Shown in pieces: positions 5,862 through 14,900 of a DNA stretch of 15,542 bases (its first letter is position 1; each line of letters starts with the position of its first letter). Below the pieces are notes generated by a model. It had not been told where the DNA came from. It saw only the letters and a program-made list of their open reading frames with translations, and ran no database searches. The stretch lies in contig VGMK01000027.1 in the NCBI GenBank assembly GCA_016866375.1, positions 1-15,542 on the forward strand, in the 5' to 3' direction. A program made the position numbers and the translations under genes. Source of the stretch: Bacteroidota bacterium. GTDB taxonomy: Bacteria > Bacteroidota > Bacteroidia > Flavobacteriales_D > Crocinitomicaceae.

Positions 5862-7292
5862 TCAGGATTTAAGTTGAACGTGATCATCCGTTGCGTTTTC
5901 ACTATTTTCACCCGCTGGAAATTCTATTTTTTTCGGAATTAGCAACAAGAATAGAAAAAATGGAAGTAATGGGGCACGAACTCTCACCAATACACCAAAA
6001 AGAACGGAGGTTATTCCTGTGATTACAGCCAAGATGAGAACAAAATAAATAAAGTAAACTGTTGTCTGATCATTTCTTAAAAATGAAACTTTGCTCCAGA
6101 AATTTTTGCGTATAAATTGCAGTAATAATACAATAAGAAATACGGATTCAATACCGTTAATGATAAGGCCAGGGGATAATGCTTCCCAGGGTAATGGTCT
6201 AAAAACTGCCGAAAAAATAGCCATAGGAGCCATCTTTAAAATTCCCAAATTACTAAAATCTGATTCCCCAATTTGAAATTTCTTGCCGGTATAGCTCTTT
6301 GAGTTAAACTCCTGGTATTGCTGTTCAGCTTGTTTTTTGAGTTCATCTCCTTTTTTTCCAATAAAAAGACCAATTGTGAAGATTGATATCGCGACTAAAA
6401 GCACACGAGATAGTTGTTGCATGAACGCCCCTTCAAATAAATAACGCGACAGTCGAAGATTATAAGTAAATACGAGAGGTATGATAAAAACTAAGAGCAT
6501 AAAATCTCGAATCTTGTAGGTGATATAGAAACATAAAATGAGAATGAGTATTCGTTTTAGCCTTTTCTCTTTCTCCTTGTTGAATTGGAAAAATATGGGA
6601 ATAATTATACAAGTTATTGTATAAATAATGACGTCCTTGCTTATTCCACTGCACCAAAATGCTACACTCGGAATAAAAAGTATCAATACAGAAGAATTTC
6701 TTGTGGCAAAGGGACTATTTCTCTTCAGAAAGTCGAAAAGATGAAAACTTGCTATCGAGCTAATTAGGCTGGTAATAACCACTAGGGCAAAAAAACTACC
6801 CTGGGTGAAAGGATTAAAAAAAGAATATATCTTGGCGCAGAAATATCCTTCCCTTTCTTTAGCAATCCAGTCTGGCGGGATTCCTGTTACATTGTTATAA
6901 TAGTTGATGTAGTCTTTGGACCCTTGATATTGAAAAAGTTCGTGAAAATAGTTTTCCGGATTTTGATACAGTAAATTGGTGAGCCTCAGGGAAGCATCCC
7001 AGTATGCCACACAATCTCCACCTTGGACGAAAAAAATATAATAAATCGAATAAGTTACAGCAAAAAATAAATGGAAATAAAAATTCCACATGTAGTATTT
7101 ATAGTATTCTTTTTCTCGATTTAATCCTTTAATGAATTGTAAAATGACGATTGATATTACTAACCACATTATGGTCATTATAATATCAATCCCGGTGAAA
7201 AATTGCAACTTATTAGTCCAATCATTCATAAGAGAGAAATCGGTACTAAATCGTGCAGATTCTAATGGCAAAAAATTGATGAACAAATTCAT
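5862..7292 (-). CDS. Polytopic membrane protein, polysaccharide polymerase / GT-C-like
   Basis: A 476-residue protein with about ten hydrophobic segments, beginning with one at 35-54 and 71-89, several more between 165 and 310, and the last three at about 376-394, 412-436 and 441-452. Between the second and third segments is a loop of about 75 residues with GGDCVAYWDASLRL (91-104), like the acidic first-loop motif of EpsG-type polymerases and GT-C glycosyltransferases. FIPSVAFWCSGISKD (206-220), FRPLPWEA (364-371) and VRVRAPLLPFF (436-446) recall a Bacteroidota family annotated only as a membrane protein. I chose the ATG at 7290-7292 because an upstream in-frame ATG at 7376 would run into asnB, and because a TAACTTTG box lies just before 7292. 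A further Met at 7226 is possible. The role is probably in surface glycan synthesis, but this is inference. Confidence 0.8.
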   Translation of the reverse strand: MNLFINFLPLESARFSTDFSLMNDWTNKLQFFTGIDIIMTIMWLVISIVILQFIKGLNREKEYYKYYMWNFYFHLFFAVTYSIYYIFFVQGGDCVAYWDASLRLTNLLYQNPENYFHELFQYQGSKDYINYYNNVTGIPPDWIAKEREGYFCAKIYSFFNPFTQGSFFALVVITSLISSIASFHLFDFLKRNSPFATRNSSVLILFIPSVAFWCSGISKDVIIYTITCIIIPIFFQFNKEKEKRLKRILILILCFYITYKIRDFMLLVFIIPLVFTYNLRLSRYLFEGAFMQQLSRVLLVAISIFTIGLFIGKKGDELKKQAEQQYQEFNSKSYTGKKFQIGESDFSNLGILKMAPMAIFSAVFRPLPWEALSPGLIINGIESVFLIVLLLQFIRKNFWSKVSFLRNDQTTVYFIYFVLILAVITGITSVLFGVLVRVRAPLLPFFLFLLLIPKKIEFPAGENSENATDDHVQLKS

Positions 7293-7300
7293 GTGATTCT

Positions 7301-7308
7301 CAAAGTTA
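7301..7308 (-). promoter_or_regulatory. -7 box of the membrane-protein gene
   Basis: The minus strand reads TAACTTTG, a full TAnnTTTG match, 8 nt before the chosen ATG (7290-7292). The predicted leader is only a few nucleotides. It lies back to back with the asnB promoter, so both promoters share a 52-bp intergenic region. Confidence 0.5.
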
Positions 7309-7331
7309 CTTAATTCTTCATTCAAAACTGC

Positions 7332-7339
7332 TAATTTTG
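7332..7339 (+). promoter_or_regulatory. -7 box directly before the asnB GTG start
   Basis: TAATTTTG is a full TAnnTTTG match, followed by CCAG and then the GTG at 7344. No clear -33 box is present. The position predicts a leaderless asnB mRNA starting at the GTG. Confidence 0.55.
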
Positions 7340-7343
7340 CCAG

Positions 7344-9269
7344 GTGTGCGGTATAGCAGGATTTATTGATACACAATCATTGAGCACCCTCGAAGATCTC
7401 AATAGAATGACTGACGTCCTTGTTCATCGGGGACCAGATGGAAGGGGTGCACAGATGCTTCAATTAAAAGAGGTTAAAGTAGGACTCGGTCACCGCAGAC
7501 TCTCCATTATCGACCTTACAGAAAGTGGAGCACAGCCAATGTTTTATGCAAAAAATTGGATTTGTTTTAATGGAGAAGTTTACAATTTTTCAGAAATTAA
7601 AATCGAACTTCAGGAAAAGGGACATACTTTTAACGGCAATTCGGATACTGAGGTTGTTTTACATGCCTTTGTGGAATGGGGAGAAAAATGCCTAAATAAG
7701 TTCATTGGAATGTTTGCATTTCTCATTGTGAATGAAGAGAATGGCAATGTGTTCATAGCTCGGGATAGGGCAGGAGTAAAACCATTGTATTATTATTGGC
7801 ATAACGGGCTGTTTCTATTTGCATCAGAATTAAAATCATTTCATGAGCACCCACGATTTGAGCGAAAGTTAAATGAGTCTGCCGTGCAGGCATTTGTACA
7901 GTACGGATCTGTACCAACACCACACGCAATATTTAAAAATACACACAAACTGTTACCAGGGAGTTATTTGTCATTTAATATTCAAGAGCCATTTTTCAGA
8001 ACAACGAAGAATCCTCCATCCCCAATAAATTATTGGTCAGTTTATGACGCCTATAATAGGGAGAAAATAACAATGCCATTTGAAGAGGTTTTGTCCAGAA
8101 CAGAAGAAATTTTGGCGTCTGCATGCCGGTATCGCCTGGTTTCTGATGTTCCCGTTGGTATATTTTTAAGTGGAGGTTACGACAGCGCTTCTGTTGCTGC
8201 ATTGTTACAAAAAGATTCAATAGAGAAACTAAAAACATTCACCATCTCCGTTCCTGACATCGGCTTGGATGAAGCCCCTTATGCGAAGAGGGTAGCCGAG
8301 CACCTAGGTACAGACCATTTGGAAATTGCATGTACGGAGAAAGATGCCATCTCATTAATCTCCCAATTACCTTTTCATTTCGACGAACCTTTTGCTGACA
8401 GTAGTGCAATCCCAACCACTCTCGTGAGCATTGCAGCTCGTAAATACGTGAATGTTGCCCTCAGTGCTGACGGTGGCGATGAGGTTTTTGCTGGCTACAA
8501 TCGGTACGACTTTTTATTACGCTATGGAAATAAATTGAATTCAATTCCCTCGATCTTACGAAAAACCATAGCAGGATCAATGAATATTATTCCCTCAAAC
8601 TTTATTCCGATACTCCGAAACAGGTACAATTTTCACAACAGGTACGAAAAATTAAAAGGCGTACTGAGGGATCCCTCGCCTAAAACAATTATGTTGAGCC
8701 TTTCTCAGCAATTTACCGATAAGCAAGTTCAAGAATTACTTAAGGAAAAGCACGAATTTTTGAGGACAGCTTACGTTTCAGAGAAACTGTCCAAGGATTC
8801 CTTTTCATCCCTCTCATATATGATGGCAATCGATTATGAAACGTACTTGGTGGATGATATTTTACAAAAGGTAGACCGATCCACCATGTCAGCAAGTATA
8901 GAGGGGAGAGAGCCGTATTTGGACCACAGAGTTATCGAATGGGCGGCTCAATTGCCCGATAATTTTAAATACCGAAACGGCGAAAAAAAGTTTATTCTCA
9001 AAGAAATTGTACATAAATATATTCCAAAGTCTCTCATGGATAGACCAAAAATGGGTTTTGCAATACCAATTTCACATTGGCTGAAAAACGAATTGAAGGA
9101 GATGGTGTTTTCTTACATTAACGAGAGTAATATTGTGTCGCAAGGTATTTTTAATTGGCATGAAATAAAGCACATTCGCGATGGATTTTACAACGGAAAA
9201 ATTGAATATGACACCAAGTTGTGGTATATACTAATGTTCCAAATGTGGTACGAACGCTGGATGAAATGA
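7344..9269 (+). CDS. asnB: Glutamine-hydrolysing asparagine synthase
   Basis: A 641-residue AsnB-family enzyme that converts aspartate, glutamine and ATP to asparagine or amidates a related acceptor. The N-terminal class II glutaminase domain has Cys2 as nucleophile after Met removal, HRGPDG (28-33), GHRRLSIIDL (49-58), FNGEVYN (75-81) and SDTE (100-103). The synthetase domain carries the PP-loop SGGYDSA (276-282; usually SGGxDSS), DEPFADSSAIPTTL (347-360) and SADGGDEVFAGYNRY (374-388). The C-terminal part keeps DRSTMSASIEGREPYLDHR. The GTG start is fixed because Cys must be residue 2. The C-terminal ATGAAATGA overlaps the menC start by 4 nt. Polysaccharide and exopolymer loci often carry AsnB paralogues that amidate sugars, and the divergent membrane protein hints at that, but simple asparagine synthesis is equally compatible. 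Confidence 0.94.
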   Translation: MCGIAGFIDTQSLSTLEDLNRMTDVLVHRGPDGRGAQMLQLKEVKVGLGHRRLSIIDLTESGAQPMFYAKNWICFNGEVYNFSEIKIELQEKGHTFNGNSDTEVVLHAFVEWGEKCLNKFIGMFAFLIVNEENGNVFIARDRAGVKPLYYYWHNGLFLFASELKSFHEHPRFERKLNESAVQAFVQYGSVPTPHAIFKNTHKLLPGSYLSFNIQEPFFRTTKNPPSPINYWSVYDAYNREKITMPFEEVLSRTEEILASACRYRLVSDVPVGIFLSGGYDSASVAALLQKDSIEKLKTFTISVPDIGLDEAPYAKRVAEHLGTDHLEIACTEKDAISLISQLPFHFDEPFADSSAIPTTLVSIAARKYVNVALSADGGDEVFAGYNRYDFLLRYGNKLNSIPSILRKTIAGSMNIIPSNFIPILRNRYNFHNRYEKLKGVLRDPSPKTIMLSLSQQFTDKQVQELLKEKHEFLRTAYVSEKLSKDSFSSLSYMMAIDYETYLVDDILQKVDRSTMSASIEGREPYLDHRVIEWAAQLPDNFKYRNGEKKFILKEIVHKYIPKSLMDRPKMGFAIPISHWLKNELKEMVFSYINESNIVSQGIFNWHEIKHIRDGFYNGKIEYDTKLWYILMFQMWYERWMK

Positions 9270-10321
9270 AAATAAACATTACTTTTTTAGACTTAATATT
9301 TAAGGAACCTGCAGGTACAAGTAGGGGCGTACTCTCTACCAAACCGAGTTGGTTCATCGAAGTTTCTGACAAAGGAAAGATTGGGCGCGGTGAAATATCC
9401 GTAATTCCCGGATTGTCTCCTGAATACAGAGATATACATTCCTTTAATAAAAAATTATCATCCGTTGTGGCGGTATTTGATGCGTTTCCAATTCAAGAAT
9501 GGATGGTAGATCAAAAAGAATTCCTTTTTTTACCTGCGCTCGAAAAACAAATGCTTGGATTTCCATCCATACGTCTAGGTTTTGAAATGGCCTATAATTC
9601 ATGGTTGAGTCAAAACAACCTCTTTTTTCTTTCCTCTCTTGCCTTCCAAAGTATTGATATTCCCATTAATGGCTTAATCTGGATGGGTGATATCCCAACC
9701 ATGAAGAAACGTATAAAACAGAAGCTGGCAGAAGGGTTCTCTACGTTAAAAATGAAAATTGGTAGTTTAGATTGGAAATCAGAACACCAACTATTAAGCG
9801 AGACGCGCGCTCAATTTTCAAAGAACGAATTAAATATTAGAGTAGACGCAAATGGTGCCTTTTCTGAAAAGAATGCCGCGCAAGTGTTACGGGATTTAAG
9901 TGAATTAGAAATTCATTCTATTGAACAACCGTTGCAAAAAGGATTGACCAAAGAAACAAGAAAATTACAGGATCTTGGATTAGTGCCGATTGCCTTAGAC
10001 GAGGAGCTCATTGGAATCGAGGAGGAGCAAGAGATGCTCTCCTTGCTAAGGTATACAAGAGCCTCTTTTATTGTTATTAAACCAAGCTTGCATGGCGGCT
10101 TCAGAGGAACTGTGAAATGGATTTCTTGCGCAGAAAAACTGGGAATAGGGTGGTGGATTACATCTGCACTCGAAAGTTCCCTTGGTTTGCAGGCAATTGC
10201 AGAATTCACCGCTCTTTATCCTTTGTTCATCCCGCAGGGATTGGGAACAGGATCTATCTATTCAAACAATTTACCTTCTCGTCTTGTTGTTCAAAATGGA
10301 TTCTTAAAAGCATTAAAGTGA
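9266..10321 (+). CDS. menC: o-Succinylbenzoate synthase (enolase superfamily)
   Basis: A 351-residue enolase-superfamily protein. OSBS dehydrates SHCHC to o-succinylbenzoate in menaquinone synthesis. The capping domain is at 1-100 and the barrel domain follows. Catalytic residues are all present: LKMKIG with Lys162 and Lys164 (KxK), RVDANGAF with metal ligand Asp194, SIEQPL with Glu220, ALDEEL with Asp245, and the barrel Lys272 in VIKPSLHGGFRG. WWITSALESSLGLQAIAE and QGLGTGS are characteristic of Bacteroidota MenC. The start ATG at 9266 overlaps the asnB stop (ATGA); an upstream extension to 9221 would lie inside asnB and is rejected. No other men gene is in the window. A dipeptide epimerase or N-succinylamino acid racemase activity cannot be excluded, since the superfamily is promiscuous, but the C-terminal motifs fit OSBS best. 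Confidence 0.88.
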   Translation: MKINITFLDLIFKEPAGTSRGVLSTKPSWFIEVSDKGKIGRGEISVIPGLSPEYRDIHSFNKKLSSVVAVFDAFPIQEWMVDQKEFLFLPALEKQMLGFPSIRLGFEMAYNSWLSQNNLFFLSSLAFQSIDIPINGLIWMGDIPTMKKRIKQKLAEGFSTLKMKIGSLDWKSEHQLLSETRAQFSKNELNIRVDANGAFSEKNAAQVLRDLSELEIHSIEQPLQKGLTKETRKLQDLGLVPIALDEELIGIEEEQEMLSLLRYTRASFIVIKPSLHGGFRGTVKWISCAEKLGIGWWITSALESSLGLQAIAEFTALYPLFIPQGLGTGSIYSNNLPSRLVVQNGFLKALK

Positions 10322-10707
10322 CGCTACCAAAAGACAATTGGAATCGGTTAACTGAAAACGAGGAGTATGTGATTTTGAGAGGAGGTACTGAATATCCATT
10401 TTCAGGAGAATACGAAAATCACATAGAAAAAGGGCAATATGTATGCCGTCAATGTGAGCACCCCTTATACACAAGTTCAAATAAATTTCATTCAGGTTGT
10501 GGGTGGCCAAGTTTTGATGAAGAAATTAAAGGAAATGTTAGGAGAATATTAGATAAAGACGGAAGGCGTATAGAAATACGTTGTGCAAATTGCGATGGTC
10601 ATCTGGGGCATGTATTTGAAGGTGAAAAGTTCACAGAAAAGAATACAAGGCACTGTGTGAACTCACTTTCCTTAAAATTTATTTCGTTTAACGGGAGTGA
10701 AATTTGA
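10318..10707 (+). CDS. msrB: Peptide-methionine (R)-S-oxide reductase MsrB
   Basis: A 129-residue MsrB that repairs methionine-R-sulfoxide in proteins. RGGTEYPFSGEY (21-32) starts the fold. Zinc is held by Cys43 and Cys46 (CRQC) and Cys89 and Cys92 (CANC). The FHSGCGWPSFDEEI segment (57-70) contains Cys61, a candidate recycling cysteine. The catalytic Cys113 sits in RHCVNSLSLKF. The start is the GTG at 10318, which overlaps the menC stop as GTGA. The open frame extends upstream to 10117, but that part lies inside menC and has no MsrB similarity. No signal peptide is seen, so it should act in the cytoplasm with thioredoxin. Its 3' end overlaps the convergent transglycosylase gene by 20 nt. Confidence 0.95.
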   Translation: MTLPKDNWNRLTENEEYVILRGGTEYPFSGEYENHIEKGQYVCRQCEHPLYTSSNKFHSGCGWPSFDEEIKGNVRRILDKDGRRIEIRCANCDGHLGHVFEGEKFTEKNTRHCVNSLSLKFISFNGSEI

Positions 10708-11629
10708 CATCATCACATTGCTCGTAAACCATATTATGCAACACAAGTTGCGCAGCCAAAGCTAATTGGGAATAATTTTGAGAGTTGTTTCCAAAGCCCC
10801 CTGCTGTATTTTGCCACATGGCCTTGATTAAATCTTTTGATCCTTCGGTTGGCTTAATTTTATTGACAACAGCAGCAACATTGCCCGATCCGGCGTGGTA
10901 CACATGCAAAACAAATAAGCGAAACCATAAATCTTGCTCATTGTAACTTAAGTTATGGTGATCTAAAATCTTTTTTGCCTCGGGAATACAAGTTCTGTTT
11001 ATAAGTCTGGCGGATCCGTAGGCGCACCTGTCAAAATCTTTTCGTTCATCTACTTCGCTGTTGACTATCAAACCCTGGGAACGTGCCACATCGGGCATGA
11101 GTTGAAATGCACCGTATGCCCCTGAAACAGACTTCTTCAATTGCCCTGGACTTTCAATTAATAAAATGGCTTGCGCATACCATGGGTCCACACCGAAACG
11201 CTCGAATGCTGCTACTCCTTTTGATAATTGGGGATAAACTTCACTAAACTTATAAAAATCGTTTTTTCCAGAAGTTACAAATATCCTTTCTCCCTCGGGT
11301 AAACCCAAATTATTTTTCGCCGCTGTTCGGTACCTTGATTTTTCCTCCTCAGATTTTCTATTCCACTCTTTTAAAGACAGTTTTTCAATGATGTGACGTG
11401 ATGAGGCTACATTAATTAAAACAGAGTCTGGGCTCAAGGTCATAATTTGTTTCCAAAATTGTGCTTGAGGCAGTATATCCCAACCGTCATCAAATAGTTC
11501 TTCGGCATGTAAGATTGTGGAAACCTCACTTTCTCGCGTTACGCTGATTTTTTCCTCGCTCCAATTCATCGGTTGAGCGAACAAAATGAAATAAGAGTGG
11601 ATTAAAAGTGCTGTCAAAAAATATTTCAT
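10688..11629 (-). CDS. Secreted lytic transglycosylase-like (SLT domain) protein
   Basis: A 313-residue protein with a signal peptide (hydrophobic residues 3-18, likely cleavage after LFAQ at about 19). The first 140 residues of the mature protein form an unrecognised, charged, mostly helical region. Residues about 140-260 match the SLT fold: FGVDPWYAQAILLIES with the presumed catalytic Glu159, SGAYGAFQLMPDVARSQGL (169-187), and YHAGSGNVAAVVNKI (244-258). These would cleave the MurNAc-GlcNAc bond of peptidoglycan to give the 1,6-anhydro product in the periplasm. The catalytic Glu is followed by Ser-Pro-Gly rather than the more common Ser-x-Phe pattern. No LysM domain is present. No convincing TAnnTTTG promoter is visible upstream. 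The stop codon lies inside the convergent msrB gene. Confidence 0.85.
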   Translation of the reverse strand: MKYFLTALLIHSYFILFAQPMNWSEEKISVTRESEVSTILHAEELFDDGWDILPQAQFWKQIMTLSPDSVLINVASSRHIIEKLSLKEWNRKSEEEKSRYRTAAKNNLGLPEGERIFVTSGKNDFYKFSEVYPQLSKGVAAFERFGVDPWYAQAILLIESPGQLKKSVSGAYGAFQLMPDVARSQGLIVNSEVDERKDFDRCAYGSARLINRTCIPEAKKILDHHNLSYNEQDLWFRLFVLHVYHAGSGNVAAVVNKIKPTEGSKDLIKAMWQNTAGGFGNNSQNYSQLALAAQLVLHNMVYEQCDDVKFHSR

Positions 11630-11719
11630 AGAATGTGTTTGTTGTCTAAGTTAATGTGAACGATTTTTTTCAAATTAGGTTACGTATTGATTTTAACACA
11701 TCGAATTGTTGAAATTGTG

Positions 11720-11727
11720 TAATTTTA
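11720..11727 (+). promoter_or_regulatory. -7-like box directly before yidD
   Basis: TAATTTTA, then AGA, then ATG. It matches TAnnTTTG except for the final G, and no -33 box is visible. The 3-nt spacing to the start resembles that of the other probable leaderless genes in this window. Confidence 0.4.
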
Positions 11728-11730
11728 AGA

Positions 11731-11979
11731 ATGAGTTACTTGAAACATATTTTGTCTTTGCCACTCATAATATTGGTGAGAATCTACCAATTAATTATCT
11801 CACCTCTTTTTCCTCCAAGTTGTCGTTACACGCCAACTTGCTCACAATATATGATTGAAGCTCTGAAAACATGGGGACCAATCAAAGGATTATTTTTGGG
11901 AATAAAAAGATTCGCTTCGTGTCGACCCGGGGGTGGTCACGGCCATGATCCGGTTCCCGAAAAAAAATCTAAGGTCTAA
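11731..11979 (+). CDS. yidD: Membrane protein insertion efficiency factor YidD
   Basis: An 82-residue YidD, a small membrane-associated protein that helps YidC insert proteins into the inner membrane. An amphipathic/hydrophobic N-terminus (LSLPLIILVRIYQLIISPLF, 8-27) precedes the family core PPSCRYTPTCSQYMIEALKTWG (28-49). The GIKRFASCRPGGGHGHDPVP segment (57-76) completes the signature. Conserved cysteines are Cys31, Cys37 and Cys64. The usual W in the xCxPWGG motif is replaced (CRPGGGH). It lies alone, away from rpmH-rnpA-yidC. Its 3' end overlaps the convergent helicase gene by 11 nt. Confidence 0.96.
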   Translation: MSYLKHILSLPLIILVRIYQLIISPLFPPSCRYTPTCSQYMIEALKTWGPIKGLFLGIKRFASCRPGGGHGHDPVPEKKSKV

Positions 11980-14900
11980 TATTCCACCCTCGTTGTTTGT
12001 ACAATTGAATAAGATGCGTGAAATCCTCGGCACTTTTTGCGTTCTTTAGAATGGAAAATACTTCTATCTCGTATGTTTCACTCTCTTTTTTGTTTACTCC
12101 TTCGATAAACGCAAACCATTTTTTTAACAGATTAACTCCTTGGTTTTTTGATTCAATGAAATCGTCTAATTTAACGGATGAAAAAAAATGTAATTCCTTT
12201 CGTGCCCTCGAAAAAAGAACATTCAATCTTTTATCTCCTCCCAACTGATTAATTGGACCAAACCTCATTTCAAAATCTCCCGCATGATTTCTGCCATAAC
12301 CAAAACTGATGATCAAGATATCAAATTCGTCTCCCTGCACTTGATCGAGTGTTTTAAATACTAATTTATCTTGCTCTTCGAGTTCATCCATTTTGGTCTT
12401 AACGATTGAAAAAACCTCCGATTTTATCTGGCTTAACTGCTGCTCAGAAAAAGCAATTACACCAATTTTTGAATCATTACCTAAGAAACTGGGAAGCTTT
12501 TTTGATATGGCCTTTGCTTCCAATACATTTATGCCCTGAGCATATAAACCGTTCGAGACGAAATGATGATTCATGCAATTTTGTTTATTCAATTGAACAT
12601 TGGATATACAACTCAGCGTATTCCGATAAAAATACCTGTTTGAAAATTCAATAAGCACCTTGTCCTCACTCCTGTAATGATGAGTCAAAGATGAATTTTC
12701 TAAGTGAAATTTTGCCTGATGAAATATACTGAAGTCATTTTCAGCGCGTGTTTTAAAAAATGACGATGGCTCCATCTGGTGTTCATCCCCCGCAATCATA
12801 ATTCGCTTCGAGCGTTGCAAAGTTCCTACAGAATGACTAAATGGCATTTGACTCGCTTCATCAATAATCGCAATATCAAATAGACCGGGTTCTGGCGGGA
12901 AATAAGTGGATATACGCTGTGGATGCATCATCAGAATAGGTTTCAAAACTAACAACCAATGCCTTGCCTCACTCTCGTATAGATCGCGAATATGCATGAA
13001 ATTGCGTTTCTTGCCAAATTCTTTAACCAATAGCATTTTTCCCTTTTTTAAGGCGAGGCGAAAGGCTTTTGTTTCTGGGGACAACTTACTGCCTGTTTTG
13101 TTAATGAGTTGGTGATAGGCCAAAAAACTGTCTTGAATGCTTCTAAGAATGTTTTTGGCAGTTTGGTTCCGTTGGTTTCTATTTCCAATTTCATATCGCA
13201 GGGCTGCTTTTATCCATTCTTCACGCTTCGTCCTTTGGGTAAATGCGGGTAAACCGGTTATTTTTTTCCAAACTGATTGATATGTAGAATGGATAAACTC
13301 TTTGTGAGAGGAGGAGGATACCAAAACTTTAAGAATCGAGGGAGGAATAGCTTGAGCTAAAATCAACTGCTTATCGAGGCCTGCTTTGTCTTTTTTCATA
13401 TTGGTAAGAAACTCAATGAGCACATCGTCTCCTCGAAAACAAAATACCTCTTGAAATATTTTTTTTAAATTTTGAACGGTGATATGTGAAGATTTAAATG
13501 CCTCAATTTCTGCGTGACTTAACGATTTAAACCATATCCAATCTTTCGGAGAATGCTGTTCACACAATTGATGAATGGTATACAGTATCATCGTGTTCTC
13601 GATTCCTAGTTGTGAAAGTTCGAAATAAAATGTATTCTTTTTCTCTTCAAACTGATAGTATAATTCCAATCCAGTAATTGTTTTGATTGGATCTAGTTCA
13701 GGGGTTCGCACCCATTTCCTCCAATGTTTTTTGAACTTTAGTCGTGCAAAAAAACCCTGTTCGTCCCTTAACTCTTTGAGGAAGTTTAATTCTGATGGTG
13801 AAGGAATGTGTTTCCAATGTTTTAAATGATTTTGCCAAACAGTCTCCTCTTTTTCAATTTTAAGAGAAAGGGCATTTAGCGTTGAAAGTTTTTTTGATTT
13901 TGATGCAATTACTTCACCATATTGTTTGTAATAGCCCGATTGGAGGGCATTGAGAATTAATAGCTTTTTGACCACCTCATCGATGTCATTTATTGATCGA
14001 ATTTGCTTTATCGTGGAAAGTGATTGTATCAATTCCATCGCATTATCAATGTGTTTTTCAATAGAATCAAAGTTTGGACCTCCATTGAGATTAATCCGCG
14101 AAAGAGAATCAAACATAGTGGGCGAAATGTTGTCGATTTGTGGAATAATTTCCTCAAATGCCATATCCTCCATTTCGTAAGATAAATAAGGAGTAGAGTT
14201 CAATGTATCCAATTTTTTTACAAGGTATTCTATGAAGAACGAATCTATTTTACAGCATTTTGTCAATTGTTCTACCTCCGACTTGAATGGAAATAAATGT
14301 GTGGCTGAAGGTTGTTTTTGAAAAGGAGAAGATTGGAAAAACTCCCAAGTTTTTTTTAAGTCAGCAACGATAAATTTTTGCTCATTTTTTGAATAATTGA
14401 GTAAACAGATTCGATGTAAGTCAAGTAATTTTAGTCTTGAGTAAACAGCATCTAAGGAAGATTTTTTTTCAGATGATAAAAGCACTGTTTTATTGATTTG
14501 AATACCCATCCCTATGGAATTTACAATTAATTGTGATTTCCCTGTGCCCGGAGGTCCCTGAACCAAGATGGATTGAGCCATGAACTTATTCAAAACTTGA
14601 GTTTGATCAAAATCAATATCCGTGATAGAATCATACTTTCCAGTAAAGTGCTCCTCCTCAATTTCTGAGTCAATGAGAAGGAGACGTTTAAGATTCAACG
14701 AAAGTCTATTAGATTTCTGAATTTCTTCAATATCGCGAATCAATTCGTATCGGTGAGGATGAAAAATTCCAATAAAAGTTGGTGTTTCTTCAACCTGTAA
14801 ATCAACTGGCTTTAATTCCATAAATTCTGCAATGCTGTATTCTTTTTGCAATGGATTTAAGCCTATGTGTTGGATTAAATAAGGGTTCAGAATGATGGGG

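Noticed and set aside
7293..7376. Upstream start for the membrane protein (28 extra residues)
   Set aside because: It would overlap the asnB start on the other strand and place the TAACTTTG box inside the coding region; the extra residues look random.
9221..9265. Extended N-terminus for MenC
   Set aside because: The segment lies inside the end of asnB, and the ATG at 9266 forms the typical ATGA overlap.
10117..10317. Extended N-terminus for MsrB
   Set aside because: The extra 67 residues overlap menC in another frame and show no relation to MsrB; the GTG at 10318 gives a normal-length protein coupled to menC.
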